Shown here: in pieces, positions 51,320 to 58,923 of the stretch
How positions within the stretch are numbered: the first letter of the stretch is position 1
How the letters are laid out: each line of letters starts with the position of its first letter
NCBI GenBank assembly: GCA_051653605.1
Contig: JBOFWL010000145.1
Coordinates: 372,001-436,000 of the forward strand
Direction: 5' to 3'
Length of the DNA stretch: 64,000 nt
Source of the DNA: JBOFWL01 sp051653605
Lineage (GTDB): Bacteria; Spirochaetota; Brevinematia; Brevinematales; Brevinemataceae
Position numbers and translations under genes: made by a program
Notes under the pieces: model-generated
Seen by the model: the letters and a program-made list of their open reading frames with translations, nothing else
Databases searched by the model: none
Told to the model about the DNA's origin: nothing

Positions 51320-52216
51320 ATGAGTGATAATAGATTTTCCTCAAGAAAAGGTAGTCTTGGCAAAGGTTTGTCTGCCTTAGTTGAAGAACAAGTTTTAGAA
51401 ACTGTTTCTGGAGATATTAAGGGTAGTGTTCATACTATTTCTGTAGATAAGGTGATCCCTTCTCGAAATCAACCTAGAAAATCATTTGACCCAGCAGATC
51501 TTTCTGAACTTGCAAATTCAATAACGAGGCATGGAATTATTCAGCCACTTGTTGTCTCAGACTTGGGAAATGGTCAATATGAATTGATAGCAGGGGAGAG
51601 ACGTTTAAGAGCATCTAAACTTGCGGGCTTGACAGAAGTTCCTGTGATTTTTAGAGAGTTTCCAGAAAAAGATCGACTTGCTATTGCACTTATTGAAAAT
51701 ATTCAACGATCTGATCTTAATGCTGTGGAAATTGCAGAGGCTTACAAAGAAATAATGGATCGATTGGGTGCTACACAAGAAGATATTTCTTCTTTGGTTG
51801 GGAAAAGTCGAGCAGCAGTTGCTAATACTCTCAGGATTTTGAAACTACCTCCTCATGTTAGAGATATGATTTCATCAGGCAAGCTTTCTGAAGGTCATGG
51901 GCGAGCGTTACTTGGACTTGAAGATTTTTCACATCTTAATGAAGTTTTAGAAACTATTATTACAAATGAATATTCTGTTAGGCATACAGAAGATGCTGTA
52001 AGAGATTATAATTTGAAAAATAAAGACTCATCGCCTAAAAAAACAAAAACACCCCCAGATCAGGATCCTAAGGTTAAAGTTCTGGAAGATAAACTTGTTA
52101 GAGATCTAGGATTAAAGGTAGAAGTTCATGGTTCTTTAGAAAAAGGCGTATTGAAAATTTCCTACTATACAACAGATGATTTAGAAGCATTCATCAGAAA
52201 AATATCTATGCGATAA
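51320..52216 (+). CDS. parB: Chromosome partitioning protein ParB (Spo0J)
   Basis: 298 aa. N-terminal KGLSALVEE (ParA-stimulating type), then the CTP-binding ParB/Srx domain with SRNQPRKSF, HGIIQPLVV and GERRLRASKLAG, the motif ALIENIQRSDLNAVE, a helix-turn-helix (about 150-200, LGATQEDISSLVGKSRAAVAN) and a C-terminal dimer domain. It binds the two parS sites 0.9 kb upstream. It follows parA by 12 bases. Confidence 0.97.
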   Translation: MSDNRFSSRKGSLGKGLSALVEEQVLETVSGDIKGSVHTISVDKVIPSRNQPRKSFDPADLSELANSITRHGIIQPLVVSDLGNGQYELIAGERRLRASKLAGLTEVPVIFREFPEKDRLAIALIENIQRSDLNAVEIAEAYKEIMDRLGATQEDISSLVGKSRAAVANTLRILKLPPHVRDMISSGKLSEGHGRALLGLEDFSHLNEVLETIITNEYSVRHTEDAVRDYNLKNKDSSPKKTKTPPDQDPKVKVLEDKLVRDLGLKVEVHGSLEKGVLKISYYTTDDLEAFIRKISMR

Positions 52217-52228
52217 TGGTAATAATAA

Positions 52229-52258
52229 AAAAACCCCTTTACTAGGGGTTTTTTTTAT
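52229..52258. terminator. Bidirectional terminator between parB and the GNAT gene
   Basis: Stem ACCCCT/AGGGGT with a five-base loop, A-run before and T-run after. The GNAT stop codon lies inside the stem. Confidence 0.85.
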
Positions 52259-52799
52259 TGAAAAAATCTTCTTTGGATATTTCATATATTATATGTTTTT
52301 TCAGGGATCGTTCTTCTACTTGCGGGTGCAAAAATGTGCCACTGTAAAACATGCCTAATGATTTCATGACTGCTTGCGATGGGATATTTTTAATAGATGT
52401 GAACGCGTAAAACTTTTTAAATCCTTTTTTATTAAATCCCCACTCCATGCAACGAATAGCGCCTTCTTTAGCTAATCCCCTTCCCCAAAAATTTTTATCT
52501 AAAATCCATGTTAATCCAGCACAGAGAGGTGAATATCGTTTAAGAAAAGTTTCTTTCAAACCAATAACGCCGATGCATTCATTACTTTCTTTTAGTATAG
52601 CTGCCCACAACCCAAAACCATGCTGTTCTATGTTTTTATCAAAAAGATTTACGCGTGCAAGAGCTTCCTCTCGTGATAATGTTTTTGGAAAAAACTCCAT
52701 AACAGATGGATCTGCATAAATACGGATAAAAACCTCTTTATCATCATCTGTCCAGCGACGGAATCCTAAACGTTGCGATTCAAACCAAAATGAATTCAT
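52242..52799 (-). CDS. GNAT-family acetyltransferase (RimJ/RimL-like)
   Basis: 185 aa. Opening SQRLGFRRWTDDDKEVF, then GVIGLKETF and the acetyl-CoA loop in NFWGRGLAKEGAIRCMEWGF, ending with NIPSQAVMKSLGM: the layout of RimJ/RimL-type enzymes that modify ribosomal proteins or small substrates. The substrate is unknown. It is downstream of hemW, with a gap of 35 bases. Confidence 0.9.
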   Translation of the reverse strand: MNSFWFESQRLGFRRWTDDDKEVFIRIYADPSVMEFFPKTLSREEALARVNLFDKNIEQHGFGLWAAILKESNECIGVIGLKETFLKRYSPLCAGLTWILDKNFWGRGLAKEGAIRCMEWGFNKKGFKKFYAFTSIKNIPSQAVMKSLGMFYSGTFLHPQVEERSLKKHIIYEISKEDFFNKKNP

Positions 52800-52834
52800 A
52801 ATTTCTCTTTATCCTTTATAAGACAAAATAAAAC

Positions 52835-53965
52835 CTATTTGGACTTTATTTTTAGATTGTCCCACATATTTAATATTGCTGGGTTGCAAAGTTGTAGAGC
52901 CTCAGGTTTAAGAATTAATTTTTCTGCAGTTTCTTCAAAAAAATTAGAGCTAAGTTCTCCTACAAAAATATCTGCCCACTCAATGTTTAATCGTGAAGAA
53001 AAGCACGATTTAATAATTCCTTCTCGCTTCCTAATACCTAACATTAGAGCATCTTTTATTGCTATCTCTTGAGAAAGTTCTTCTATCTCTGGCACAACGC
53101 CTTTTACATAATCTTTAAATGAAAATGGATTCATGGTTCTTATTCCCCATTTGTTTTTAGGAATAAAACCTGCAGCTCCAGCTCCAAGCCCTAAATAATG
53201 ATCGTAGTTCCAGTAACCTAAATTATGCTTGCCAAACTTCCTGTTTTTTGCGTAATTCGATATCTCATAATGCTCATAACCCATTTCTGCGAGAATTTTT
53301 CTACAAGTTTCTTCCTTATATATAGCATCTTCATCGCTGAATGCTTTATATCGACCCTGCCTTGCCCACTCATATAAAACAGTTCTTTTTTCAATTGTTA
53401 ACTGATAAACAGAAACGTGCTCTGGTTGATAGTATTCTAATGCTTGATAGAAGGAATCATCCTCATCGCCTTGTACTGATAGGATACGATCTACCGAAAT
53501 ATTATCAAAGCCAGTTTCCCTTAATATGGAAAACGCATTTTTATTATGAATACTTCGCCCAGAACGATTGAGTGTCTCTAGGGTAGTGTCTTCCATACTT
53601 TGCCAACCGAGAGATACACGATTTATTCCTAACTTTTTCCATGAAAGACTTTTTTCTTTAGTTACGTTCTCGGGGTTGATTTCTATTGTGATTTCTGTGT
53701 CGGCGGTGATTTTAGAACTATAAAAATTAATAATAGCTTCTAAATGTTCTACTGGCATGAGGGAGGGAGTTCCTCCTCCAAAATAAAGAGATTCAATATG
53801 AGAAGAGAGTTTTGAGGAACTTGTTTCAATCTCTTCATAAAGGCGTTTGAAATAGGGAGTTGTGAATTCCTCTCTAGGAGGCGCCCCTGCTGCAAAATTA
53901 CAATATCGACAATAGGTTGAACAAAATGGATAATGAATATAAACTCGTGAAACAGATGTGTTCAT
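52835..53965 (-). CDS. hemW: Radical SAM protein HemW
   Basis: 376 aa. The iron-sulphur ligands C15, C19 and C22 are in YPFCSTYCRYCNF, a HemW-type CxxxCxxC. Also seen are LYFGGGTPSLMP, INRVSLGWQSMED, the HNxxYW-type segment KHNLGYWNYDHYLGLGAGA, and a C-terminal winged-helix part. HemW is a heme chaperone, not a coproporphyrinogen oxidase. It is 9 bases after the DUF1275 gene and in one operon with it. Confidence 0.93.
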   Translation of the reverse strand: MNTSVSRVYIHYPFCSTYCRYCNFAAGAPPREEFTTPYFKRLYEEIETSSSKLSSHIESLYFGGGTPSLMPVEHLEAIINFYSSKITADTEITIEINPENVTKEKSLSWKKLGINRVSLGWQSMEDTTLETLNRSGRSIHNKNAFSILRETGFDNISVDRILSVQGDEDDSFYQALEYYQPEHVSVYQLTIEKRTVLYEWARQGRYKAFSDEDAIYKEETCRKILAEMGYEHYEISNYAKNRKFGKHNLGYWNYDHYLGLGAGAAGFIPKNKWGIRTMNPFSFKDYVKGVVPEIEELSQEIAIKDALMLGIRKREGIIKSCFSSRLNIEWADIFVGELSSNFFEETAEKLILKPEALQLCNPAILNMWDNLKIKSK

Positions 53966-53974
53966 GGCTCTCTC

Positions 53975-54637
53975 TTATGTTGTTATATCTTTTTTTTCAA
54001 AAAAGAGGCTCGATAAATAAATAAAACCTATTGCGCAGATTAGAATGGCGAATTTATCTAAAAGCTTTGTGAAAATGGTTCCAGACATGGCGCCTAGTGC
54101 AAAAGTACCCACCAAACCAAAAATATACAAACCTTGACGTTTGGACTCTGGTTTCTTGGTTATTATATAATCAAATATTTTTTCTGAAGCTGTTCTCATA
54201 TTTCCTGTACACATTGTCGTTGCTACGGGCAGATCTCTCATGTGGCGAAACCCCTGCACTTGAAGCCCACAAATAAATGATACAATGCCTGTTGCTATAT
54301 AACTATAACTATCTGGGAGGAAACCGGCAAAGGTGAGGCCCCCTGCCTCCATTAGAAGTAAACTTTGCTGCCAATGAAAACGTTTGTGACGAAAAAAGAC
54401 ACGCATTGTTTCTACAAAAAATATACCTGAGATAAAAAATAAAATAGGGAAGATATAGAGTGATGCTTGTTTAAAATTTCCTTCGATGAGATTAATGCAG
54501 AGGAAAATAATATTGCCTGTATGTGCAAATGCAAAAACTTCTTCTCGGGTTATATATGTATAGACATCTAAAAAGCCTCCTAGGAAAGCTAGTATGGCAC
54601 TTACTTTGAACGAATTTGCGATAGGATGTGCTTTCAT
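53975..54637 (-). CDS. DUF1275 (YoaK-type) membrane protein
   Basis: 220 aa with about six membrane helices. The DUF1275 pattern is AFLGGFLDVYTYITREEVFAFAHTGNI (start region), GLQVQGFRHMRDLPVATTMCTGN and a repeated GNMR-type motif. Function of the family is unknown; a transporter role is likely. The start has AAGGAG at 7 bases. First gene of the DUF1275-hemW-GNAT transcript. Confidence 0.9.
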   Translation of the reverse strand: MKAHPIANSFKVSAILAFLGGFLDVYTYITREEVFAFAHTGNIIFLCINLIEGNFKQASLYIFPILFFISGIFFVETMRVFFRHKRFHWQQSLLLMEAGGLTFAGFLPDSYSYIATGIVSFICGLQVQGFRHMRDLPVATTMCTGNMRTASEKIFDYIITKKPESKRQGLYIFGLVGTFALGAMSGTIFTKLLDKFAILICAIGFIYLSSLFFEKKDITT

Positions 54638-54665
54638 GATATCTCCTTTTCAGAATATATACTAC

Positions 54666-54694
54666 ATTATAGCAACAACCGACATAATAGGCAA
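54666..54694 (-). promoter_or_regulatory. Promoter of the DUF1275-hemW transcript
   Basis: Minus strand TTGCCT, 17-base spacer, TATAAT, with a TG one base before the -10 box (extended -10). Confidence 0.65.
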
Positions 54695-54704
54695 AAAAGA
54701 TAAT

Positions 54705-54728
54705 AAAAAAACACTCGAAAGTGAGTGT
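54705..54728 (-). terminator. Terminator of the DUF2147 gene
   Basis: Minus strand: stem ACACTC/GAGTGT with a six-base loop, followed by six or more T. Confidence 0.75.
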
Positions 54729-54736
54729 TTTTTGTT

Positions 54737-55231
54737 TTATAGAGGAATATTTGCTTCTAAAGTGGATTTAGGTAGTTGTAAATATTTGTATTCTTCTGGA
54801 TTAGGGAGTTTTTTCCAGATGATATTTCTACCAAAAACGCCATGTCGGTCGATAGAGGCTCTCCATATGAGAGAATCTTTATCATCGGATATAGTGCCTT
54901 TAAGATAATAAGATTTTCCATTTTCTGGATTATAGATTCTTCCATCAGCCCATGTTTCTCCATCAAACTTTAGATTATAAATAAGGATAACTTCTGACAA
55001 CAATCGGTGACGTAAATCTGCATTTGGATTTTTCACATCTCTTGGCTCACTTTTACGCTTATCTCTATATGCAAATGCATTGGCATAATATCGCCCATCT
55101 TTTTCAAAAATCTCTGCAACGCCAACTCTTTCGCTTGGGCTTCTGGATATGAACCAAAATCCTAGAATATCGCTAGCTTCTACTGCATAGAGATTTGTAG
55201 ATAATAAAATCAATAAAAAAGTAAAATACAT
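54737..55231 (-). CDS. Secreted DUF2147 protein
   Basis: 164 aa. The ATG at 55231, with AGGAAAGGG upstream, opens the signal peptide MYFTFLLILLSTNLYAVEA; the longer frame adds residues with no ribosome site. DUF2147 landmarks are DILGFWFISR, FDGETWADGRIYNPENGKSY and a closing WRASIDRHGVFGRNIIWKKL. A periplasmic beta-barrel-like domain of unknown role. Confidence 0.88.
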   Translation of the reverse strand: MYFTFLLILLSTNLYAVEASDILGFWFISRSPSERVGVAEIFEKDGRYYANAFAYRDKRKSEPRDVKNPNADLRHRLLSEVILIYNLKFDGETWADGRIYNPENGKSYYLKGTISDDKDSLIWRASIDRHGVFGRNIIWKKLPNPEEYKYLQLPKSTLEANIPL

Positions 55232-55266
55232 TAAATTCCCTTTCCTAAATAAATATGACTTCATTT

Positions 55267-55295
55267 ATGCTAACATAGCTATTAAAAAAATGCAA
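55267..55295 (-). promoter_or_regulatory. Possible promoter of the DUF2147 gene
   Basis: Minus strand TTGCAT, 17-base spacer, TAGCAT. Confidence 0.4.
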
Positions 55296-55402
55296 GAGGC
55301 TTATAATATATTAATATTTATAGTAAAAAACCGAGAAAATAGTAGCTTTTTACATTTTTTTACATTTTTTATGGAATAATATTCGCTATTAGGCTGTTAA
55401 TT

Positions 55403-55411
55403 TGCTATAAT
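55403..55411 (+). promoter_or_regulatory. Extended -10 promoter for the protein at 55453
   Basis: TGCTATAAT, i.e. an extended -10 box; no good -35 box is seen. Confidence 0.45.
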
Positions 55412-55452
55412 GGAGATATCCACGGTTTTTGAGTTTCATGGAGAATTTTACA

Positions 55453-56226
55453 ATGCGAAACACTTTTTTTTCGTTCGTGGTTGCTGTAATACTAGCTAAT
55501 ATTAGTTTTGCACAAGAGCAATCAAAGGTTCAACAAAACGACTCTTCTTTTCAGGTTAGACCTTTACAGGAGACAGAGCTTCTTGTTCGTAAACAACAAG
55601 CCAAACGAGGGCAAAATGCTCGTAGAAAGGCTCCTGCTCAATCAAAATTTCTTAAACATAGGTGGTCGATCAGCCTTGCCTTTGTTGAACAAAATGGCCC
55701 TTTCCGTGAGTTTTCTCTTCTTCAAGATAATGTTTGGTATGCCGTTCAGTTTCCTTTATGGGGTGTGAATAATATATCTTTTGGGTTTTCTGTTGGTGGA
55801 GCATACGATTATACTTTTAATAATCGCATGATGATTCGATTTCAGTATGGAATCGAGAGTGCCGGATGGATTACAGGATTTATTGATATGGGGCTAGGTG
55901 TTCGTTTACCTCTTTCAAAAAGCGTAAATCTTACAGTAGAGGGATATTTTTCTGTAATTCAAACTGGTGGAGTTCTAGGGCGAATCGGTGATTTTGTGCC
56001 AGATACGCAGGATGAGTTCAGTCTCTACCTTGCAGTTTTTGGGCTAAAAAGTCGATTTTCTTTAGAATTTGCTTTAAATAAAAATTATTTTATAGCACCT
56101 TATATTTCTTACGTTACCTACCCTTGGGCTGTAGGAACTATAGAAAATGTTAATATTAATGGTTTTCGCCAAGGATTTTTACTGGATTCTTTAAATATAG
56201 GTATTGAGTTTGGTAAAAGATTTTAG
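55453..56226 (+). CDS. Secreted, probable outer-membrane beta-barrel protein
   Basis: 257 aa; family not recognised. Signal peptide MRNTFFSFVVAVILANISFA, then QEQ. A basic linker (about residues 40-70, RKQQAKRGQNARRKAP) leads to a C-terminal domain rich in alternating strands and aromatic residues (WSISLAFVEQNG, MMIRFQYGIESAGWITG) that ends in LNIGIEFGKRF, with a terminal Phe as in barrels. The ATG has GGAG at 9 bases. The next gene is a lipoprotein metalloprotease. Confidence 0.75.
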   Translation: MRNTFFSFVVAVILANISFAQEQSKVQQNDSSFQVRPLQETELLVRKQQAKRGQNARRKAPAQSKFLKHRWSISLAFVEQNGPFREFSLLQDNVWYAVQFPLWGVNNISFGFSVGGAYDYTFNNRMMIRFQYGIESAGWITGFIDMGLGVRLPLSKSVNLTVEGYFSVIQTGGVLGRIGDFVPDTQDEFSLYLAVFGLKSRFSLEFALNKNYFIAPYISYVTYPWAVGTIENVNINGFRQGFLLDSLNIGIEFGKRF

Positions 56227-56300
56227 TTTCTAAATGGCTGAAAAACATTTTTCTTATAGAGATATTTTGATGCCCTGTTAATTGCTATGAAGGAGTCTTC

Positions 56301-57299
56301 ATGAAAAAAATAGTTATAATGCTTATCGTTCTTTCAAGTTGTAGTTTCGTTCCAGATGATGCCTCTCAACTGATTTCAAATCAAAAACAATCCCCCTTTG
56401 ATCCTAATACACCTACCCCTACACTTTCTTTAGCGCAAAAAGATAAACTATTCCCATATTTTAATCTTAATGTTGATGGTTTTTCTGCATATGATATGGA
56501 TCCTCCAAATGCCAATCCTACAGAGGCTCAAAAAATTGCTTCGCGAACATTCTCCGTAAAAGCTAAGCTATATAAGCTGCAGGCTTTGGATTTTATCCGT
56601 TTTGTTATTCATACTTCAGAATTTGAAGAAGAGATGCTTAAAACAAAATTTGTATTGGTGACAGAAGGCACTGGCCCTTTAGGAACAACAAAGAAAGGTG
56701 ATATTGCTGATCCAAGAAGAGTTCTTGATATCTTAAAAAATGTTTATTTATATAATCTTAATATATCAAAGTGGCAAATGGCTGATACTGTTGGAGCTCA
56801 GGGTGTTTTAGGCTTTTTTCGTTATAATCACCCTGTTAGTGCCTTTTCAAATCGTAAAGCAAGTTATCGTATTTGGTTTAGAAATGATGAAGATTTTGAA
56901 AATGGGTCTCATGCTGATCCTAGAGGATATCATACAGGAATAATGCTTCATGAAATATTACACAATCTTGGTTTTAATCATGACTGGAGCGTTTCTGGTA
57001 CAGATGTTGTATATGGAACACAGGGTGTTTTTAATGCGGTTCATAGAAAAGCTGGATTTATAGAAAAATATAAAAAAGAACTTGCTCGATTTTCTCCTTA
57101 TTATCAAATAAGGCATGCAGAGCATCTTGTTGCTGATACGGTTGTTGGAATTGCCGCAACAAGAAGCAGATCTTTATCCTTACCTTTTCAGCGAAGTATA
57201 GATATTGAATATTATGGCGATGATGTGGTTGTCTGCCAAATACATGAAGATGGGTCTCACGAGCTTACAACTTATGGTAAAATAAAATCAAAAATATAA
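56301..57299 (+). CDS. Lipoprotein zinc metalloprotease with metzincin-type motif
   Basis: 332 aa. Lipobox SSC with C14 (MKKIVIMLIVLSSC). The zinc motif is HEILHNLGFNH at residues 217-227, i.e. HExxHxxGxxH, with three histidine ligands and the catalytic glutamate. This is the metzincin-clan pattern; no known subfamily was recognised. It sits on the cell envelope and could act on host or own surface proteins. The start has AAGGAG at 6 bases. A palindromic terminator follows. Confidence 0.85.
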   Translation: MKKIVIMLIVLSSCSFVPDDASQLISNQKQSPFDPNTPTPTLSLAQKDKLFPYFNLNVDGFSAYDMDPPNANPTEAQKIASRTFSVKAKLYKLQALDFIRFVIHTSEFEEEMLKTKFVLVTEGTGPLGTTKKGDIADPRRVLDILKNVYLYNLNISKWQMADTVGAQGVLGFFRYNHPVSAFSNRKASYRIWFRNDEDFENGSHADPRGYHTGIMLHEILHNLGFNHDWSVSGTDVVYGTQGVFNAVHRKAGFIEKYKKELARFSPYYQIRHAEHLVADTVVGIAATRSRSLSLPFQRSIDIEYYGDDVVVCQIHEDGSHELTTYGKIKSKI

Positions 57300-57306
57300 T
57301 AAAAAA

Positions 57307-57332
57307 AACCTCTCAATTGAGAGGTTTTTTTT
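57307..57332. terminator. Bidirectional terminator after the metalloprotease gene
   Basis: Perfect 20-base palindrome AACCTCTCAATTGAGAGGTT between an A-run and eight T. It can stop both the metalloprotease mRNA and the tRNA transcript coming from the right. Confidence 0.85.
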
Positions 57333-57361
57333 ATCTAAACAACTAGTTGTTTAGATAAAAA
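57328..57361. repeat. Perfect 34-base palindrome next to tRNA-Leu
   Basis: Two 17-base arms with no spacer, centred on ACTAGT at 57344/57345. It starts in the T-run of the terminator and ends one base before the tRNA-Leu 3' end. In neither direction is it followed by a T-run, so it is not a simple terminator. Confidence 0.85.
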
Positions 57362-57362
57362 T

Positions 57363-57447
57363 TGCTCGGAGCGGGAATCGAACCCGCACACCTTATTCAG
57401 GCGAGGGATTTTAAGTCCCTTGTGTCTACCAGTTTCACCATCCGAGC
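57363..57447 (-). tRNA. tRNA-Leu (anticodon UAA)
   Basis: 85 bases. Acceptor arms GCTCGGA/TCCGAGC with discriminator A, anticodon loop CTTAAAA (anticodon TAA), long class II variable arm, and T-loop GGTTCGATTCC. The CCA end is not encoded. Confidence 0.97.
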
Positions 57448-57480
57448 ATTTTTTGGTAATACTCTTTCGCAAAAGCATCT

Positions 57481-57551
57481 AGGGGATAATCGGAATCGAA
57501 CCGATGATAGAGGATTTGCAGTCCACGGCCTTACCACTTGGCTATATCCCC
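57481..57551 (-). tRNA. tRNA-Cys (anticodon GCA)
   Basis: 71 bases. Acceptor arms GGGGATA/TATCCCC with discriminator U as usual for Cys, anticodon loop CTGCAAA (anticodon GCA), T-loop GGTTCGATTCC. CCA not encoded. It lies 33 bases upstream of tRNA-Leu, probably on the same precursor. Confidence 0.97.
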
Positions 57552-57637
57552 AAATACTGCCATATATTATACAATATTTTCTCCCCAAGTGCAAGGGTTT
57601 TATTCTATTATCTTTAAAATCTAAGATAAACATAATG

Positions 57638-57666
57638 TTGACTTATCTTGTTTCGGTTGTTATACT
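57638..57666 (+). promoter_or_regulatory. Promoter of the SPFH protein gene
   Basis: TTGACT, 17-base spacer, TATACT, 45 bases before the start codon. Confidence 0.7.
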
Positions 57667-57711
57667 TATCTATAATGGGTAGAAAGATCTATTCTAAATA
57701 AGGAGAATATC

Positions 57712-58701
57712 ATGTTTCAATTGATAGCAATGCTCCCTTTGATAGTGATCGTTAGCTTGATTGGAATTTTAATTTTTCAATCAGTTAAGATTGTTCAACA
57801 GGGACAAGCTGTACTCATCGAACGCTTTGGTAAATTTAATACTACGCTCCCAGCGGGCTTGAATTTTATTTTGCCTTTTTTGGATGCCCCTCGTATTGTT
57901 CGTTGGCGTGTGCCTATGCGCCGAAGCGACAAGTACTTCTACATCGATCAAAGCCTTGCTTATATCGATTTAAGAGAGACTGTCTATGATTTTCCAGCGC
58001 AATCGGTAATTACAAAAGATAATGTGGGCATTCAAATTAATGCAGTGCTTTATTATCAAATTATGGATCCAGTAAAGGCCGTTTATGAGATTGCCGATCT
58101 TCCTCAAGCAATTGAAAAGCTCACTCAAACAACGCTTCGTAATCTTATTGGAGAATTAGAACTAGATCAAACTCTTTCTTCTCGTGATATTATTAATAGT
58201 AAGCTGCAGGCCATTTTGGATGAAGCAACCGACAAGTGGGGAGTAAAGGTTAATCGCGTAGAATTACAAGATATTTCCCCTCCTCCTGAAATTCAAGCTG
58301 CAATGGAAAAACAAATGCGAGCCGAACGTGAAAAAAGAGAAATGATTCTCAGAGCAGAAGGCGAAAAGCAAGCTGCTATCCTCAGTGCTGAAGGTCAAAA
58401 GCAATCGCGAATTCGTGAAGCAGAAGGCTTTAAAGAATCAGAGATTCTTCGAGCACAGGGGTTTGCCGAAGCTCGTGAACGCATTGCTCGCGCTGAAAGT
58501 GAATCTCTTCGAATGGTTACGGAGAATATCAAAGGTTCAAATGCCTCTCAATATTTAGTTTCGATTAAATACATCGAAGCACTTAAAGATTTGGGCTCTA
58601 GTGGAAACAAAACAGTGCTCATTCCTTATGAAGCTTCTGCAATGATGGGTTCGCTTACAGGCATAAAAGAAATGCTTGGCATGCCATCTGATGTGAAATA
58701 A
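57712..58701 (+). CDS. SPFH/band 7 membrane protein (QmcA-like)
   Basis: 329 aa. One N-terminal membrane helix (about residues 5-24), then the SPFH domain with GQAVLIERFGKFN, LPAGLNFILPF and ITKDNVGIQINAVLYYQI, a coiled coil rich in A/E (about 200-270, REKREMILRAEGEKQAAI) and a C-terminal segment. The family forms large rings or membrane microdomains and works with proteases in quality control. No NfeD partner is nearby. The start has AAGGAG at 9 bases. Confidence 0.93.
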   Translation: MFQLIAMLPLIVIVSLIGILIFQSVKIVQQGQAVLIERFGKFNTTLPAGLNFILPFLDAPRIVRWRVPMRRSDKYFYIDQSLAYIDLRETVYDFPAQSVITKDNVGIQINAVLYYQIMDPVKAVYEIADLPQAIEKLTQTTLRNLIGELELDQTLSSRDIINSKLQAILDEATDKWGVKVNRVELQDISPPPEIQAAMEKQMRAEREKREMILRAEGEKQAAILSAEGQKQSRIREAEGFKESEILRAQGFAEARERIARAESESLRMVTENIKGSNASQYLVSIKYIEALKDLGSSGNKTVLIPYEASAMMGSLTGIKEMLGMPSDVK

Positions 58702-58757
58702 ACTATTGACAACCTAATTTATTGTATATCAATAAATTACAGTCGATTTCTAAAGAT

Positions 58758-58785
58758 AAAAGCCCCTTTTTATAAGGGGCTTTTT
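58758..58785 (+). terminator. Terminator of the SPFH gene
   Basis: Stem AGCCCCTT/AAGGGGCT extended by A/T pairs, five-base loop, then TTTTT. The 138 bases from here to the mfd stop hold no gene. Confidence 0.8.
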
Positions 58786-58923
58786 GGTGCTTAAAATGAT
58801 TTCATGATTGTTAAAATTTGTTAAAATTAAAAAGAGGTGGAGAAGAACTCTTTATTAAAGTGAAATTCATAACAGTAGGGCAACTCTAATTTATTGTTAA
58901 TTTTTCGCTGCGTGAAAAAAATG

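Noticed and set aside
58706..58740. TTGACA downstream of the SPFH gene as promoter of a small RNA
   Set aside because: No acceptable -10 box at 16-18 bases, and the only possible product would be about 45 bases long.
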